Below, one piece after another: positions 30,851 through 42,364 of a stretch of DNA of 64,000 bases; the stretch's first letter is position 1; the number at the start of each line of letters is the position of its first letter. The translations under genes were made by a program, and so were the position numbers. Origin of the DNA: Neofusicoccum parvum (taxonomy: Eukaryota; Ascomycota; Dothideomycetes; Botryosphaeriales; Botryosphaeriaceae). A model generated the notes under the pieces. It did no database searches. It was not told where the DNA came from and saw nothing but the letters and a program-made list of their open reading frames with translations. The stretch covers positions 2,046,001 to 2,110,000 of the forward strand of contig CP087217.1 in assembly GCA_020912385.1 (NCBI GenBank). Reading direction: 5' to 3'.

Positions 30851-33060
30851 CTAACCAGCAGCCGATAATGAAGAGGGAAACCGCGCGCGAGGCACCTTTT
30901 CTTTGTCTACAATGTGCCGCACCGCCTCGTCCAAAACCGAGCCCTTTGCCAGCTGGCGGTCGAACGCGGCACTGTCAAACCTGCGGACGTTGGCGTGGAA
31001 TCTTGGCCACACGTCGCTGAGGAACCGGCAGTGCACGGCGGGCGCGAACGGGGGCGGTACGCGCGAGCAGCTGGTCGGCGGAGCCGTCGAGGCCGTAGGG
31101 GACGGGCGGGCTTGTCGGCGGGCCCGCGCAGCAGCCTCGATGGCGTGCACGACGAGCTCGAGCTCGAGGCGGATCGGGTCGAGGTGGGGCATTGCGGTGA
31201 CAAGCTGGGCGTGCGAGCGCGCTCTCCGACGGCCGCCGGCTCTCCTCGGACGCGTCCGGCAGCGCCGTGTTGAGCGCCGGGTGTGGGTGCACGCGTGGCA
31301 TCCAGGTTCTGCATCCAGATGCGCGGCATGGCGAGGGCGGGTGGGCGGAAGGCGTCGTCGAGCAGCGCGGCGACGTGGCCGTAGGCGGCAGCCGTCTCGT
31401 TGAACGAATCCGACGCGCTCCACAGTGCCAGCGAGAGGTTGCCGTCGAGCCTGTTCATGACGGCGTGCAGCGGCAGCAGCTCCTGCGACACGTGCGTTAG
31501 CTGCGCGCGGCACGCAATCACGTCGCGGTCCGCCGACGCTGCCCGCGTCCAGAAGCGCGCCAGCGTTTCCGTCAGCTCGAACATGTTGCCGCGCGCGAGC
31601 GACACGGTGCGCGAAGTCTTGTGCACGCGGAACGGCTCGGCCGGCGGGGCCAGCTCGGACGCGGCGATGCGGCGCGAGCGGTCGAGCGTGGCGTTGAAGA
31701 CGGTGTCTGGAAGGTGTGTCAGTGTCGAATTTTCCTCCCTGAGGATCCTACACAGAGACTCTCCGGCGAAGACAATGGCCCAAGAGACTACAAACCAAGA
31801 CAGCGCCCAGTCACAAAGGCCACGCGACACCCTGGAAACCCCTTCATTCATTCTGCTGGCGCTCGCGCGCGGCCTGCGCGTGAACCAGCCGCTGGAACAC
31901 GCGCTCAGCATGTGTCGGTGCCGGTGTCGCGCTGCGGCTCAGGATAGGCGACTCAGGCAGGCTGCGGCGGGGCGCAAGCGGGTTGGTGGGCGACAGGAGC
32001 GGGCTAGCGCGCGGGAGAGGCACGGCTGCCAAGGGCGCCGGTGACGGGAGGCGGCTGTCTTTGTGCTCCGCAGAATGGCTGGTGCGCGGCGGCGAGACAG
32101 CGGGGTGCCAGGCAAACGGGTTGCTGGGCGACGGCGCCGGGGCTGGTCTTGGCGGTGGCTGCCGCGTGCTGGGCGCACCGTTGGCCTCCCGCTACCGCCT
32201 GGCGCCGGTCCGCCAGCGTTGTCGCTGCGCCTGGCCTGCCCGCGCCCGTCACCACCGTCCACCTCAGCTTCTGTATCGCGTCCGTCCCGTTGTGCACCTA
32301 GTGTTCCTTCTCCACGCGCTCGGCCTTCCCCCGTACCTCGTGCTCCGTCTCCTTCTGCTCGGCCTGCTTCCGCTGTAGTTCGCGCTCGACCCGCCGCTTC
32401 CGCTGCTCTTCGCGTTCCCTCTCCTCCCGTTCCGCTACCTTTCGGCGCAGCAGCAGCAGCAGCTCACGCTCCACCTCCCTCCGCTCAGCTTCCCGTTACC
32501 GCTGCGCCTGCTGTATCTCGCGTTCCCTCTCCCTCCGGCTGGCCTCCCGCCGTTCCTGCTCACCCAACTCTAGCTCAATCCGGTCCAGCTCCCTCCGCTC
32601 CAGCTCCCTCCGCTCCAGCTCCCTCCGCGCCGCCTCCTCCCGCCGCACGCGCCGCACCTCGCGCACCTCGCGCTCCCTCTCCCGCCTCGCCTGCTCCTCC
32701 CGACTCTTCTGCACCACAAGCTCCTGAAACTGGTGCCAGACGACGGGCGGGGACCTCTGCCGGCAGCGGTGACGGGCCACGGCGCGGACGGTGACGGCGG
32801 GAACGCGCCGGGCAGCTCGAAGATGTCGCCTGCTGTGCGGGGAGGGCAGAGAAAGGCGTTGCTGATCAGCGCTTCCTAGCCGCGTGCGGCTCTCTCATGC
32901 TGCCGGTGGGGGTGGGGGGGACTTACCTGCGAGCGTTCCCACGTCGATATGGCGGCGCCCTGTTGGCGCTGCGCCGGGTCCGCGGCGATGCGGGGGCGCG
33001 GCTGCTACGGGTCCGTCGTGGCCGGGGGAGGGTATCAAAATTCTTCAGAAAGGACGACAT
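30851..33060 (-). pseudogene. Broken gene for a coiled-coil, single-pass membrane protein
   Basis: Starts MSSFLKNFDTLP at an ATG at 33060. A clear intron follows, with GTAAGT donor at 32,926 and CAG acceptor near 32,830. Downstream pieces in changing frames read DIFELPGAFPP, then a long Arg/Glu coiled coil (WHQFQELVVQKSREEQARR and onward, to about 32,330). That coiled coil is interrupted by TAA and TAG. A hydrophobic segment (LSWFVVSWAIVFAG, near 31,790) and a probable second intron ending at CTTCCAG near 31,710 come next. A folded-looking C-terminal part follows, with NATLDRSRRIAASELAPP, LPLHAVMNRLDGNLSLALW and then, after two frame changes near 31,300-31,210, DPIRLELELVVHAIEAAAR. Stop at 30,851. 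The family is unknown to me. Multiple frame breaks suggest a pseudogene or a poorly assembled gene. Confidence 0.42.
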
Positions 33061-33268
33061 GATCACTTAAGAGGCCGGGCACGCCTACAGAGTTAGAGAA
33101 TGTACTGCCTTAACTATGCGCACTTCTCCGCGTACGACGGAGAGCGGGTTACTGAGATTCTGGTTAATAGTAATACAGGAGAAGAATAGCAAGAGGCATA
33201 TTGAGCAATCCGATCACTCAGCTCTCTGTTGATGGAATTAAGTCTATATTAGGGGCAGAAGCATGCGC

Positions 33269-34639
33269 TCAGAGACCGCACATGGATAGAATGATCCAAT
33301 CGGTTTCCTTCTCGGCGTTGACATCTCCAATGTAGCCAACCCATCCCTGCTTGACTCTCGCCCATGCGGCGCTTGTCTGCGTGTGGGGCTCATCATCATC
33401 AGGGAGGTAGAGCGCGGAAGGATGCTCCACGCAGTGCAGATGCGTCGCCTTAGTCTGGTACATCTGCGAGAGGTGTGCCGATGACGGTAGATTGGCCGCG
33501 GCCAGCTCATTAAGCTGGAACGTTGTTCGGCAATAGTTGCCGGCTTGCCAGGGGAGCCCGAATTGCGAACGGAAGAGGGCGGTTAGATCAGACGGCTGAA
33601 TGAACGAGCTGAAGGTGCCGCAGAAGACAGCGGTGCCGCCATCGGAGACGTACTCTACAAGCTTCTGCAGGGCTTGGCGATGCTTGCGGTGCGTTATGCC
33701 AGGGTCAGTCACCAGAACGGCAGCAGGACTGTCGGAGCCCAGCTGGTCCAGTAGGGAGCTGGCGTCGGTGACGCGCCGAACGCGCGCGCGGTCGTGGAGC
33801 GAGCTGAGAAGGCTACTGTACATGTCATCGAACCACGGTTGGCCGTCAAGCGAGACCATGAGGATCGTGCGTCGGCCGCCGTTTGCGCGCCTCGGCTCCA
33901 CCACCTGTCCTTGCTCGGCGGGAAGAGGGTCGACTCTAAACGGCGTCGCTATCGACCGTGGCTCTCCCACCTGATCCAGAGCCTCGTTCGCCGCAGCGTC
34001 CGCGCATTGGTTCTGCTGTCTCGGCACGTGGAAAAATTGAACCAGGACCCCTAGGCTCTCGAGCTCGCGGATACAGCCTTCGAGCCGTTGGAAGAGCTCC
34101 TGGTTGACAACTGGAGTTCCCTTTGCGTTCATCCATCCACGGGCTTCCCATTTCGACACCCATTCGGTCGCACCGCGTACGAGATAGGCAGAATCGGCTT
34201 TGATGACGACCTGGTTGAGGTCTTCGTAGCCCCACCCCTCCGGCCTGGCGGCCAAGCGCTTAGCAGCCTCCAGCGCCTTAATCCCCCCCATCAATTCGGC
34301 GCGCTGGCTCGTCGGTGGGGGGCCGTTTGCGGCAAGGAGGTGCGTCTCGTTGAGAGGGGATCTAGGGGCAAAGAAGACGGCGCACGCAGCGATGGCGTCT
34401 GGGCGACCGTTACCGCGGCACGCGCCGTCGACGGCTATAACCACGGAATCGGTGTGCTCTTGAGGGCTGCCGCACCGTCGACACCGTGGGCCTGGACAAG
34501 TCGCGCAGATCACGGGAGGGTCATTCTCGACGGCCTTAGAACTTTCGAGAGTATCCGTCTGGTGGAACGATTCATCGCCGTTAAAAATTCGGCCGCGGTT
34601 GACGCCCGAGCAGCCCCATTTGAAGATCGGATGAGACAT
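33269..34639 (-). CDS. RNase H domain protein with C-terminal amidotransferase-like domain
   Basis: A single-exon 456-residue protein; the ATG at 34639 (MSHPIFKWGC) is preferred because upstream in-frame sequence has no protein character. Residues 45-56 hold a CATC...CRRC cluster that could bind zinc. Residues 65-220 are an RNase HI fold with all four acidic residues visible: D71 (VDGACRGNG), E115 (RAELMGG), D149 (KADSAYL) and D214 (CADAAAN), so RNA-DNA hybrid cleavage is likely. About residues 245-456 form a second domain starting RRTILMVSLDGQPWFDDMY, with AAVLVTDPGI and VEYVSDGGTAVFCGTF. This alternating strand/helix pattern resembles ThuA/class I amidotransferase-like folds; no catalytic Cys-His pair is evident. 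It is a cellular gene, not a LINE fragment: no RT lies nearby and the codon use is GC-rich. Confidence 0.78.
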   Translation of the reverse strand: MSHPIFKWGCSGVNRGRIFNGDESFHQTDTLESSKAVENDPPVICATCPGPRCRRCGSPQEHTDSVVIAVDGACRGNGRPDAIAACAVFFAPRSPLNETHLLAANGPPPTSQRAELMGGIKALEAAKRLAARPEGWGYEDLNQVVIKADSAYLVRGATEWVSKWEARGWMNAKGTPVVNQELFQRLEGCIRELESLGVLVQFFHVPRQQNQCADAAANEALDQVGEPRSIATPFRVDPLPAEQGQVVEPRRANGGRRTILMVSLDGQPWFDDMYSSLLSSLHDRARVRRVTDASSLLDQLGSDSPAAVLVTDPGITHRKHRQALQKLVEYVSDGGTAVFCGTFSSFIQPSDLTALFRSQFGLPWQAGNYCRTTFQLNELAAANLPSSAHLSQMYQTKATHLHCVEHPSALYLPDDDEPHTQTSAAWARVKQGWVGYIGDVNAEKETDWIILSMCGL

Positions 34640-35355
34640 GATCGCGGAGGATACGCTTAGGCCGGTGGTGTGGAGGTAGGTAAACGTTGGTGCTGGCGTG
34701 CGGCGGTATCGCGGCGCAGCGAACGAGAAGGTGCAGAAGGAGTCCAAATAGATCTGGTCGCCTCGCGTCATTTGGAAAGTCAAGGGCGGGCGCAAGCTGC
34801 AAGGGCCTATTCCAGGACCCCACCTCCGCTCATTCGCCGTGGCGATTGCGGCACGCTTGGCCATCCGCAGTATACCTACTTAGGGCTGGGGCTCACGCCA
34901 CTGGCGCGTCGGGCCGGCTACCACCGCACTGCACCATAGGAGCACCCTCCGTGTGGTGCCGCCAAGCTGCGCATTGATAAAGCAGTGCTTGCAGGCTGCA
35001 TGGCCCTTCCGCCAGCAGCACTAATAAACTTTCGCGCAGACCCTGGCGGATGAGGCGCAGCGCCATGGCCCGCGCAATGAGGCAGCGCAGATCTGCCCTG
35101 GCGGCAGTCGCAGGTACTCGTCAGCTTCCCGCAGTTACGATGATCACGCATGACGCTGAAATAGAGGGTACATAACTAAAGGCAGACGTCGTAATAGGTA
35201 CGGTCATTACGTTGCGAACCGTCTGGAGTTTTCCACGGTATCATACATAGATACCCACTTGTTGCAATAGATGCGCGCTTCAATTATAGCCAGATCCACC
35301 AATTTCCGTTAAGAATATACCCGTGACCCGGCGAGTTCGCTCAAGGTACGACGTA
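34640..35355. other. Intergenic, upstream of the RNase H gene
   Basis: Presumed promoter and 5' UTR of the minus-strand RNase H gene, followed by host-like sequence. The open frames here are composition artefacts. No repeat was recognised before the G run at 35,356. Confidence 0.4.
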
Positions 35356-35381
35356 GGGGGGGGGGGGGGGGGGGGGGGGGG
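35356..35381 (+). repeat. Uninterrupted run of 26 G
   Basis: Twenty-six consecutive G residues preceded by acgta and followed by agagttt. Such a run can form a G-quadruplex and is also a common place for sequencing or assembly error. Confidence 0.9.
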
Positions 35382-35708
35382 AGAGTTTGATAGAACATGA
35401 GCCCAATCGTTGGCTGATCAATGCCTTATTGCCTGATTTGTTTAAGCTTTTGTAACGGTATGCTAGAGTATACGTCAGTGCGTATCTTCATCTAATCTCC
35501 GGATTTCGCATATCATATCTTTCGCGCCTATCATCATTACCGTACATCGGACACATACATGTATTTAAACTACTGTAGATAGTAGTGTTCAAGAGACTAG
35601 AGAATCCTCCTTCCTTCTCTCCCTATCCACGCAAGGATATGCTACGCACTTCAGCCCAGTTATAAAGAACTGGAACAGCTTTCTATTTGCCTCGGTTATA
35701 GTGCTAGA

Positions 35709-36162
35709 TGTAACGGCGGGCCTCTGCCTCTAAGGATCCAAACACCAAAGAGGGTGGTAAGCCGTATAGGGTTTACCTTGAGTGGGTACAAGAGAGGGAG
35801 CGAGAGCAAGTATAGATGAATACACGTATCTGAGCACTGCGTGCGAAGGCCGTGTTACTAACCAATGGTGTAGATTGATTATCGAAGTTGACCACGAAGG
35901 GTCAAGTATCTAGCTAAGTGAGTGTGCTTATATACTGTAGGAAAGCTATAACAATCTAGTGGTGCCGTCTCCAAAGGGCACGGATGAGCGTGCCGTTTAG
36001 TGAGGGCACAAGTTGGTGTGCCGTTTATTGAGGGCACGAGTGGGGCGCACGTGCTGTCTCACGTGGGGAATCTCGTGACCTCGGATCTTTGTGCCTTCCG
36101 ACTTCTCGCTGTTCCGTCGGGTTGATCCTCAACTCTCTGTCTGTAAAGGCTGCGCCGTAACA
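35709..36162 (+). repeat. LTR of the TGTAACG...CGTAACA family (454 bp)
   Basis: Reads TGTAACGGCGGGCCTC...TGCGCCGTAACA. It shares with 15,337-15,808 the block GAAGTTGACCACGAAGGGTC and the following segment to CTATAACAATCT, and with 4828-5304 both ends. Short repeats of a GTGCCGTTTA(G/T)TGAGGGCAC-like unit lie near 35,990-36,045. The five flanking bases do not match (ctaga, ccggg). Confidence 0.72.
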
Positions 36163-36525
36163 CCGGGGTAAACCCTTTATTTGTGCACTGTTCAATACGT
36201 TTCCAGGACTATTATCGAGGCTGTTGTGGGTAATGGTGTTGGAACTAGAGTTGAAACCAGCACTAATGTTGTCCGTCCCGCCATTAGTGGTCGGACTGGA
36301 GCTAGAGCATTTATGATCGTCCTTCGCTGTACCTAATGACCCACCATAATCCAGGATTCACCTTTGATCTTCCTCTGTATAATGAGTGCTACCGGCGCCT
36401 TCTAAGACGGCTATCCATGCCGGCCCCCGTACGCATAGCAATGTACGTGTAAATGAAAGCTAAGATCTGCGTTAGAGGAGCGCATCACGTCGACAGGGAG
36501 GAAGGCAATCAATCAACGGTAGGCC

Positions 36526-37194
36526 CAGCACACGCAACCTGGGCAACAGCACACGCAACCTGGGCAGCACAATGGGAAATCTCAGACAAAGGCCAGCACC
36601 TCCGAGGCATCGACACAGCCCCACCAGGCCCTCACACCCGGCACCTATACGACAAGCTCCCACGGAGCCAGACAGGCCTTCTTGCCCAGCTGCGAACTGG
36701 ACACTGCTGGCTCAATCAGCACCGCACTCGAATGGGCCGAATTGACAATGACCAATGCGAATGTGGAGAAGTGGAATCAGTTTCGCACGTCCTTCTTGAC
36801 TGCTACCTGCTCCAGCAACGCCGGCAAAAGATGTATGAAGATAGTGGATTAAAGCAGAACAATTTATCTGCTCTACTAGGTGGCAAGCCTCTACGCAATG
36901 CAGCAACCACCCAGAGTAAAAGTTACAAAGGGAATACAACAGCATCACAGCTACAGGCTGTGCTAAGCTTTGCACAAGACTCCCAGCGGTTTAAGAACAG
37001 GGATGAACCCACAGCTTAGAAACACTTCACACCACACACCTAACACCTTACTCTCCGCCTCCCTTTACCTTCTCCTTCTCTCAAATTGACACATAACATG
37101 TATACTAGCATTGAATTTCTTTGAATAGTCGTAGCCTGCATATCGCTCAGGGCGATGGGTCAGGGTAAATGAATTCAACTCAACTCAACTCAAC
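36526..37194 (+). mobile_element. 5'-truncated LINE C copy with 13-bp target duplication
   Basis: Carries only the C-terminal part of ORF2 (LLAQLRTGHCWLNQHRTRM, CECGEVESVSHVLLDC, ending FKNRDEPTA and a TAG at 37,017) and the 3' UTR with a tail of AACTC repeats. tcaacggtaggcc occurs at 36,513-36,525 and again at 37,195-37,207. A short duplicated segment (ACACGCAACCTGGGCA, twice) lies at its 5' edge. Confidence 0.85.
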
Positions 37195-38936
37195 TCAACG
37201 GTAGGCCATGGAGAGCCCATGTTCAGAGAGCAGTCACACGAGCAACTAAGACCTGCCTGGCCATAGGTAGACTACGACACCTCCGCCCAAAACAGATGCG
37301 CCAGCTCTACCAAGCATGCGTGGTTCCCCAAATGGACTACGCCTCAACCGTCTGGCACTCCCCAAAGAGATGTAAATGGCAAGTGGCAGTACTCTCCAGG
37401 ATTCAGCGGCTGGCAACAACCAAGGCCATTTCAGCCTTCCGAACCGTTTCAACTGAAGCACTAGACTACGAGAACTTTCTCCTACCAACAAAGCTACGCC
37501 TACAGGCTAGGGCAGAGAGGGTCATCACTAACCTCAAAACACTCCCAACCTCTCATCCATGCAAGACGCTTGTCAACAAAACAACATCGACACTCAATCT
37601 GGCAGTCAGCTTCCTGAGCCCACTGAATGCAACCCTCAAGTTACAAAGTCCAGGCCAGGCTGAGGAGACTGAAGTAATTGACACATACCCCCTTCTACTA
37701 TGGAAACCCCTGCTACTAGACAACATCCAACTGCAGCTACCTAAATCTCAGACCCTAGAGGTTTTCAAGGAAGAGCTTAAACGAGACGGGGCTAAGAGGA
37801 TCTTCACGGACGCATCTCAAGTAAAAGGACAACTTAGAGCAGCTGCAGTAATCCTCAACCAGGAGTAGAGAATCCATAGACAAGCCCAGAAAGGGGTTGG
37901 CTCCAGCAAGTTTTACAGTATCACAGCCGCTGAGCTTATCGCTATTAACACCGGCATGGAGCTAGCAGTAGAGCAGAACCTCGAAGAAGACAACTCAAAT
38001 CCAGCAACATACATAATCTACAGCGACTTAAAGGCAGCCCTACAAGCACTAGCAGACCCACATAAGCGACGATCAGGTCAAGGCATAGTACGGTCAATTA
38101 CAGAAACAGCCAAGCATATTAAGGATAGCTATCAAATCAGCTTCTCTCTCCAATAGGTGCCAAGCCACAGTGGGATCAGAGGGAATGATGAAGCGGACAG
38201 GCTCGCTAAAGCTGCAACCACACGCCTTAGAGAACACAGCTTTAGACCACTGGCATCACTTCAGGCCCAGGCAGCCAAGGAAACAGCACACGCAACCTGG
38301 GCAGCACAATAGGAAATCTCAGATAAAGGCCAGCACCTCCAAGGCATCGACACAGCCCCACCAGGCCCTCACACCCGGCACCTATACGACAAGCTCCCAC
38401 GGAGCCTGGCTGGTCTCCTTGCCCAGCTTCGGACAGGCCACTGCTGGCTTAACCAACACCGTAAGCGGATGGGCCGCATCAGTAATGAGCAGTGTGAATG
38501 TGGAGAAGTTGAATCAGTATCACATGTCCTTCTTGACTGCTACCTGCTTCAGCAAGGCCGTCAGAAGATGCTTCAAGAAAGTAGCTTACAAAAGAACAGC
38601 CTATCAGCCTTGCTAGGTGGAAAGCCACCAAACAGCACAGCAGCCACCCAAAGTAAAAACAAGTGGAGGATAACAGCATCGCAGCTACAGGCTGTACTCA
38701 GCTTTACGCAAGACACACAACGGTTTAAAAACAGAGATGAACCCACAGCGTAGAAAACCCTTTATACCACACTCCTCTATACCTTATACTACTCACTACC
38801 CTCCTCTACCTTCTCTCTCCCTCTCAAATTGGCACACAACATGTATACTAGCAGCAAAATTCTTTGAATAGTCGTAGCCTGCATATCGCTCAGGGCGATG
38901 GGTCAGGGTAAATGAATTCAACTCAACTCAACTCAA
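37195..38936 (+). mobile_element. LINE C copy (end of RT, RNase H, C-terminus)
   Basis: Reads from the RT thumb region (WRAHVQRAVTRATKTCLAIG, VVPQMDYASTVWHSP) into RNase H (IFTDASQVKGQL, TAAELIAINTGMEL, IYSDLKAALQALAD, VPSHSGIRGNDEAD) and the C-terminal CECGEVESVSHVLLDC motif, stopping at about 38,751. Three in-frame TAGs are present (NQE-stop, FSLQ-stop, AAQ-stop), each obtainable from CAG, CAA or TGG. The tail is AACTC repeats at about 38,917-38,936. The other LINE C copy is inserted at or next to its 5' end. No 5' half of the element is present. Confidence 0.8.
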
Positions 38937-38973
38937 TCAAAACCTTTCGGTTAGGATTTGCGCCTTTCGGTTA

Positions 38974-39473
38974 GGAACAAAACTACTGAATGGAAAATAT
39001 AGGAACGGACCACTAGACAAGTGGCGGGCGAGTACGAGCGCGATTAGAGCAACGGTAGCTTTTACTTTAGCTACTGAAAGGCTTAATACAACCAGGGACT
39101 AGGAAACTGCGATGGCTACTTAATTACCCATCTTTCTACCAGCTAGTTGTCACGCTGATACAGGGACTGACAACACTCGGGAATTAGTCTCGATGAGGCC
39201 GGGCACGAAGGATCTAAGCAGTTAACTCCGCCCCTACCTCCCCTTTTACGCTCAATAGCCTTGGCTTTAACGCTTATTTTCTTTTCCTTTTCTTTCCTAT
39301 CTTTCCTACATAAACTACGCTCGTTCTAAGAAGGATAGCGACTTCTATTCAGCATGTGGGCCTTGGATGAACCGGGATCCCAATGTAGTTTAGCGCAGAT
39401 TTAGCAATATTGTCCCTATGGCCCGCGGAGGCCGACGGGGTGTATGAATATTACTACTACTACTACTACTATA
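38974..39473 (+). mobile_element. LINE A 3' fragment (empty-site copy)
   Basis: The last part of ORF2 and the 3' UTR of the LINE A family, ending in (TAC)n at 39,450-39,471. It aligns with the reverse complement of about 14,991-15,965 apart from the 472-bp solo LTR, which is absent here. A CCTTTCGGTTAGGA unit occurs twice just upstream. No target duplication was found. Confidence 0.8.
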
Positions 39474-39545
39474 CCGTAACACCTTACACCATTTCTATGT
39501 TATGAATAGAAAGACACCCGTCGTTAAGCTCATTCTCAACATTGC

Positions 39546-41191
39546 TCAGGCCTCATACTCGCCCGAATACGCCTTAGAGAACTTCCAGCCGCCGCCCATC
39601 AGCTCCGTGAACACGAGGTCCGGATCGTATTTGTCGCGGATCTCCCGCAGGCGGGCCAAGGAGGCGTTGGGGTAGCCCTCGAAAACGGGCTGGACGTAGT
39701 CGGCATGATTAAGGTGGATGAACGGGTCGCGTACATCATCACCCGGGCCGAGCAGCTCGTCCAAATTTGCCTCGATCCTGGCGTGCACGCTGTCGAAGGC
39801 GCTGGAGACCAGAGCGTCGTCGGCCGGATCAGTCCACACCCAGACCTCTTGCATCCAGATGTACGGTGCTCTGGAAGGGTCGAGGCCCGCGGGATCACCG
39901 CCGTTGGCCTGGGCGGCGAGGGCGAAGCTTTCCGGGATCACCATGAAAGCCGTCGTGAACTGGCCGCCGATAACGCTGGACATCTCGGTTGCAATGAATT
40001 CGATGAAGGTGTCTTGCATGACTTGGAGTGCTTCCCTATGAGCGCGGATGGTATGGAGGTAGAATCGGTTCCGGAGGCCGAAGACGGCCTGGTTGGAAGG
40101 GTCTGCCTCCAGTGCCCAGTCATGCATAGATCCGCGGAGCCTGAACGTATTGGTACGAGCTTCCATAGCGTTTGTGAAGTTGTGTAAAGCTTCTGGGTTA
40201 GTATCATTCTCGTGGTAGAATAGCATCGAGCTGTACTCCGCGCGCCTCTCTGCAGGATTCCACGCTGTCATGGGGACAATATGCGCTTTCGGGTCCGAAG
40301 ATCCATTCACGGCAAATTCATAGACAGAATCGAGAAACTGTTCTCCAGAAACCGTGTCGGCGTAGTTTATCGACCCCACTGCAAAGGTCGGCAGTGGCAC
40401 GGTCTTGAGGTGGAAGGCCGTGACTATGGCAAAGGAGTTACCTCCACCGCGTAACGCCCAGTAGAGATCCGCGTGCTCATTATCAGTCTTCGCATGGATG
40501 ACAGTGCCGTTTGCAAGTACGCACTACTGAGTGATTAACAAGGGGCTGGAGAAATGAGTGCATCTACTCACGTCATACTGCGCCACGTTAGAAGACGCCC
40601 AGCCGTACTGAGCGCCAAAGAAGGAGATGCCTCCGCCCAAAACGAATCCAGAAACACCCACGACGCCCATGCGGCCACCTACGACAGTGAGTTGATACGG
40701 CTCTAGATATTCGTAGACGTCGCCCCAGTGGTTGCCCGCGCCAACCTTAACGGTTGACCCATCTTGCGAGAGCTCGACCTCTCGAAGCTTGAGACTAGCA
40801 AGCAAAACGCCGGTAGAGTTGATGTTGGCAGCGTCTGGAATGGGCATGTGGCCGCCTCCGCGAATGGCAAAGGGACTGCGGAAGTTCGCCAGGGTCCTGA
40901 CGGCGTGAGCCATATCCTTAGCGCTGCTTGGTGCAACGATGCAGGCGGGTCTCTGGAAGGCCTGGCTCGAATAGTAATCTGTCAATATTAGTTCTAGCTT
41001 CTGTGTACGCGTATAACACGATTACCTTGGTTTACCGCATCGTAGAGAGTGCTGTTAGGAAAGTATGTAGCATTGCTCCACTGATGCTTGAAAGCATCGC
41101 ACGCTGCATGTTGAGCTGATTGAGTGACCGCACTACTTAGAACTGTAGAAATCAGTCCCGATAGGGACAGAGCATTAAGCCAACAAATCAT
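39546..41191 (-). CDS. Secreted FAD-linked oxidoreductase (berberine-bridge-enzyme type)
   Basis: Three exons: 41,191-41,026, 40,978-40,572 and 40,523-39,546. Introns of 47 nt (GTAATC...GACAG) and 48 nt (GTGAGT...CAGTAG) keep frame and give exactly 516 residues. Residues 1-24 look like a signal peptide (MICWLNALSLSGLISTVLSS). The FAD-binding (PCMH) domain carries FAIRGGGHMP with H99 at the position that usually binds FAD covalently, then GVVGVSGFVLGGGISFF. The second covalent cysteine of classic BBEs is not seen. The C-terminus has the BBE signature NHADYVQP...RLREIRDKYDPDLVF. Expected: oxygen-dependent oxidation of a small molecule or sugar outside the cell or in the secretory path. Its neighbours are two other secreted-protein genes. 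Confidence 0.9.
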
Positions 41192-42364
41192 AGTGCATAA
41201 AGTACTGGATGAAGTCGTGATAGAGAACAAGGTATTCGGGACTCCACGTCAAAATATATACATTTTGCTTACCAAGTAAAAAGAGACAGACAGCTTTTTT
41301 GTATATTTCTCGGAATCGCGGATAGCGCAACACCCGGTGACAAGTGAAGGCACATATTTCTATTGAACATCGATTCAGGTACGGATTAGCAACAAACATC
41401 GAGTCATATACTATCTCCGCCCAGCCGGAATGCCTGATCCCGGAGCATTTGGAAGTATTGCTGGCAAGGATAAGCGATATTCTAAAGGTAAGCAAGTCGC
41501 TTATGAAAATTGTTGACAAAAGCCGGCGGATCCAGCCATCCAATACTTTGAGACGTATGGCGCTTTCTAGGTTCTTGACGTGATTTGCCTTTATCATCTT
41601 AGACTGTACACATCGCTTATACCTCGGAACGAAGAGAATACTCAGTTGCCAGACGGAAGCGGAATCGCCTTCCCTAAACGTTGCTGGATAAATCCCAAGA
41701 ACAGGAAGAAAAAGAAGAACGTTAAAGAGATACTGAAGAAGATTTTACTCTACATGCAATTAGGTGTAGGTCATTGTAGCACTTGAGAACCTAATATTAG
41801 GAGCCATAGATGCCTCTCTTTACCAGCTAGAGATAAAAACGTGATAGCATCTTATCCTGTCGAACTGGTAAAAGTACGACGCCGCACTGTTACCAGTGCG
41901 TACTAATAGGCTTTACATTGTCTGACATATCCCGATCTAGAACTTCACTTCCGGCCGCATCCGGTGCGACTGAGTAAGAACATTCCTCGTATTAATGTAT
42001 CTATGTGTGGTAACCGGTCTCAGGCAGAGAAGGCGATTAGGTATCCCGCACCCTTCCGAAGCCCCAGAAACGGTTTGTGTTCTCCGGGGAATTGAGGTAC
42101 TTTGGGACTGCCAAGATCGGGTTTCTCAGATCCGGCAGCCGCATGTGTACTGATATTTTCTAAGACCGAGTAGATATCTAAATCCCGCATGCGTGGAAAA
42201 GGAACAGAGGCTCATGTATTTAAGAGCAAGGGAAGTTTAAGAAGTAGAAACAAACATCCAGCCATCGAGCAGCCTTCCATCTGCTCTTCCTTTCCTCAGT
42301 CTCCTATCGTATTGCTCGCGCACCATCTCCAACCCCTTCCTATCCCTACCGTCCTGAGAGAAGA
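41192..42364. other. Intergenic region between divergent FAD-oxidase and Kelch genes
   Basis: The two genes face away from each other, so this 1.2 kb should hold both promoters. I see no TATA box or repeat that I can assign. A CATCCAGCCATCGAGCAG stretch and pyrimidine-rich sequence lie upstream of the Kelch start. Open frames here have no protein character. Confidence 0.4.

Noticed and set aside
41175..41786. Small ORFs upstream of the FAD oxidase
   Set aside because: No motif, ordinary AT-rich intergenic composition, non-ATG start in the longest one.
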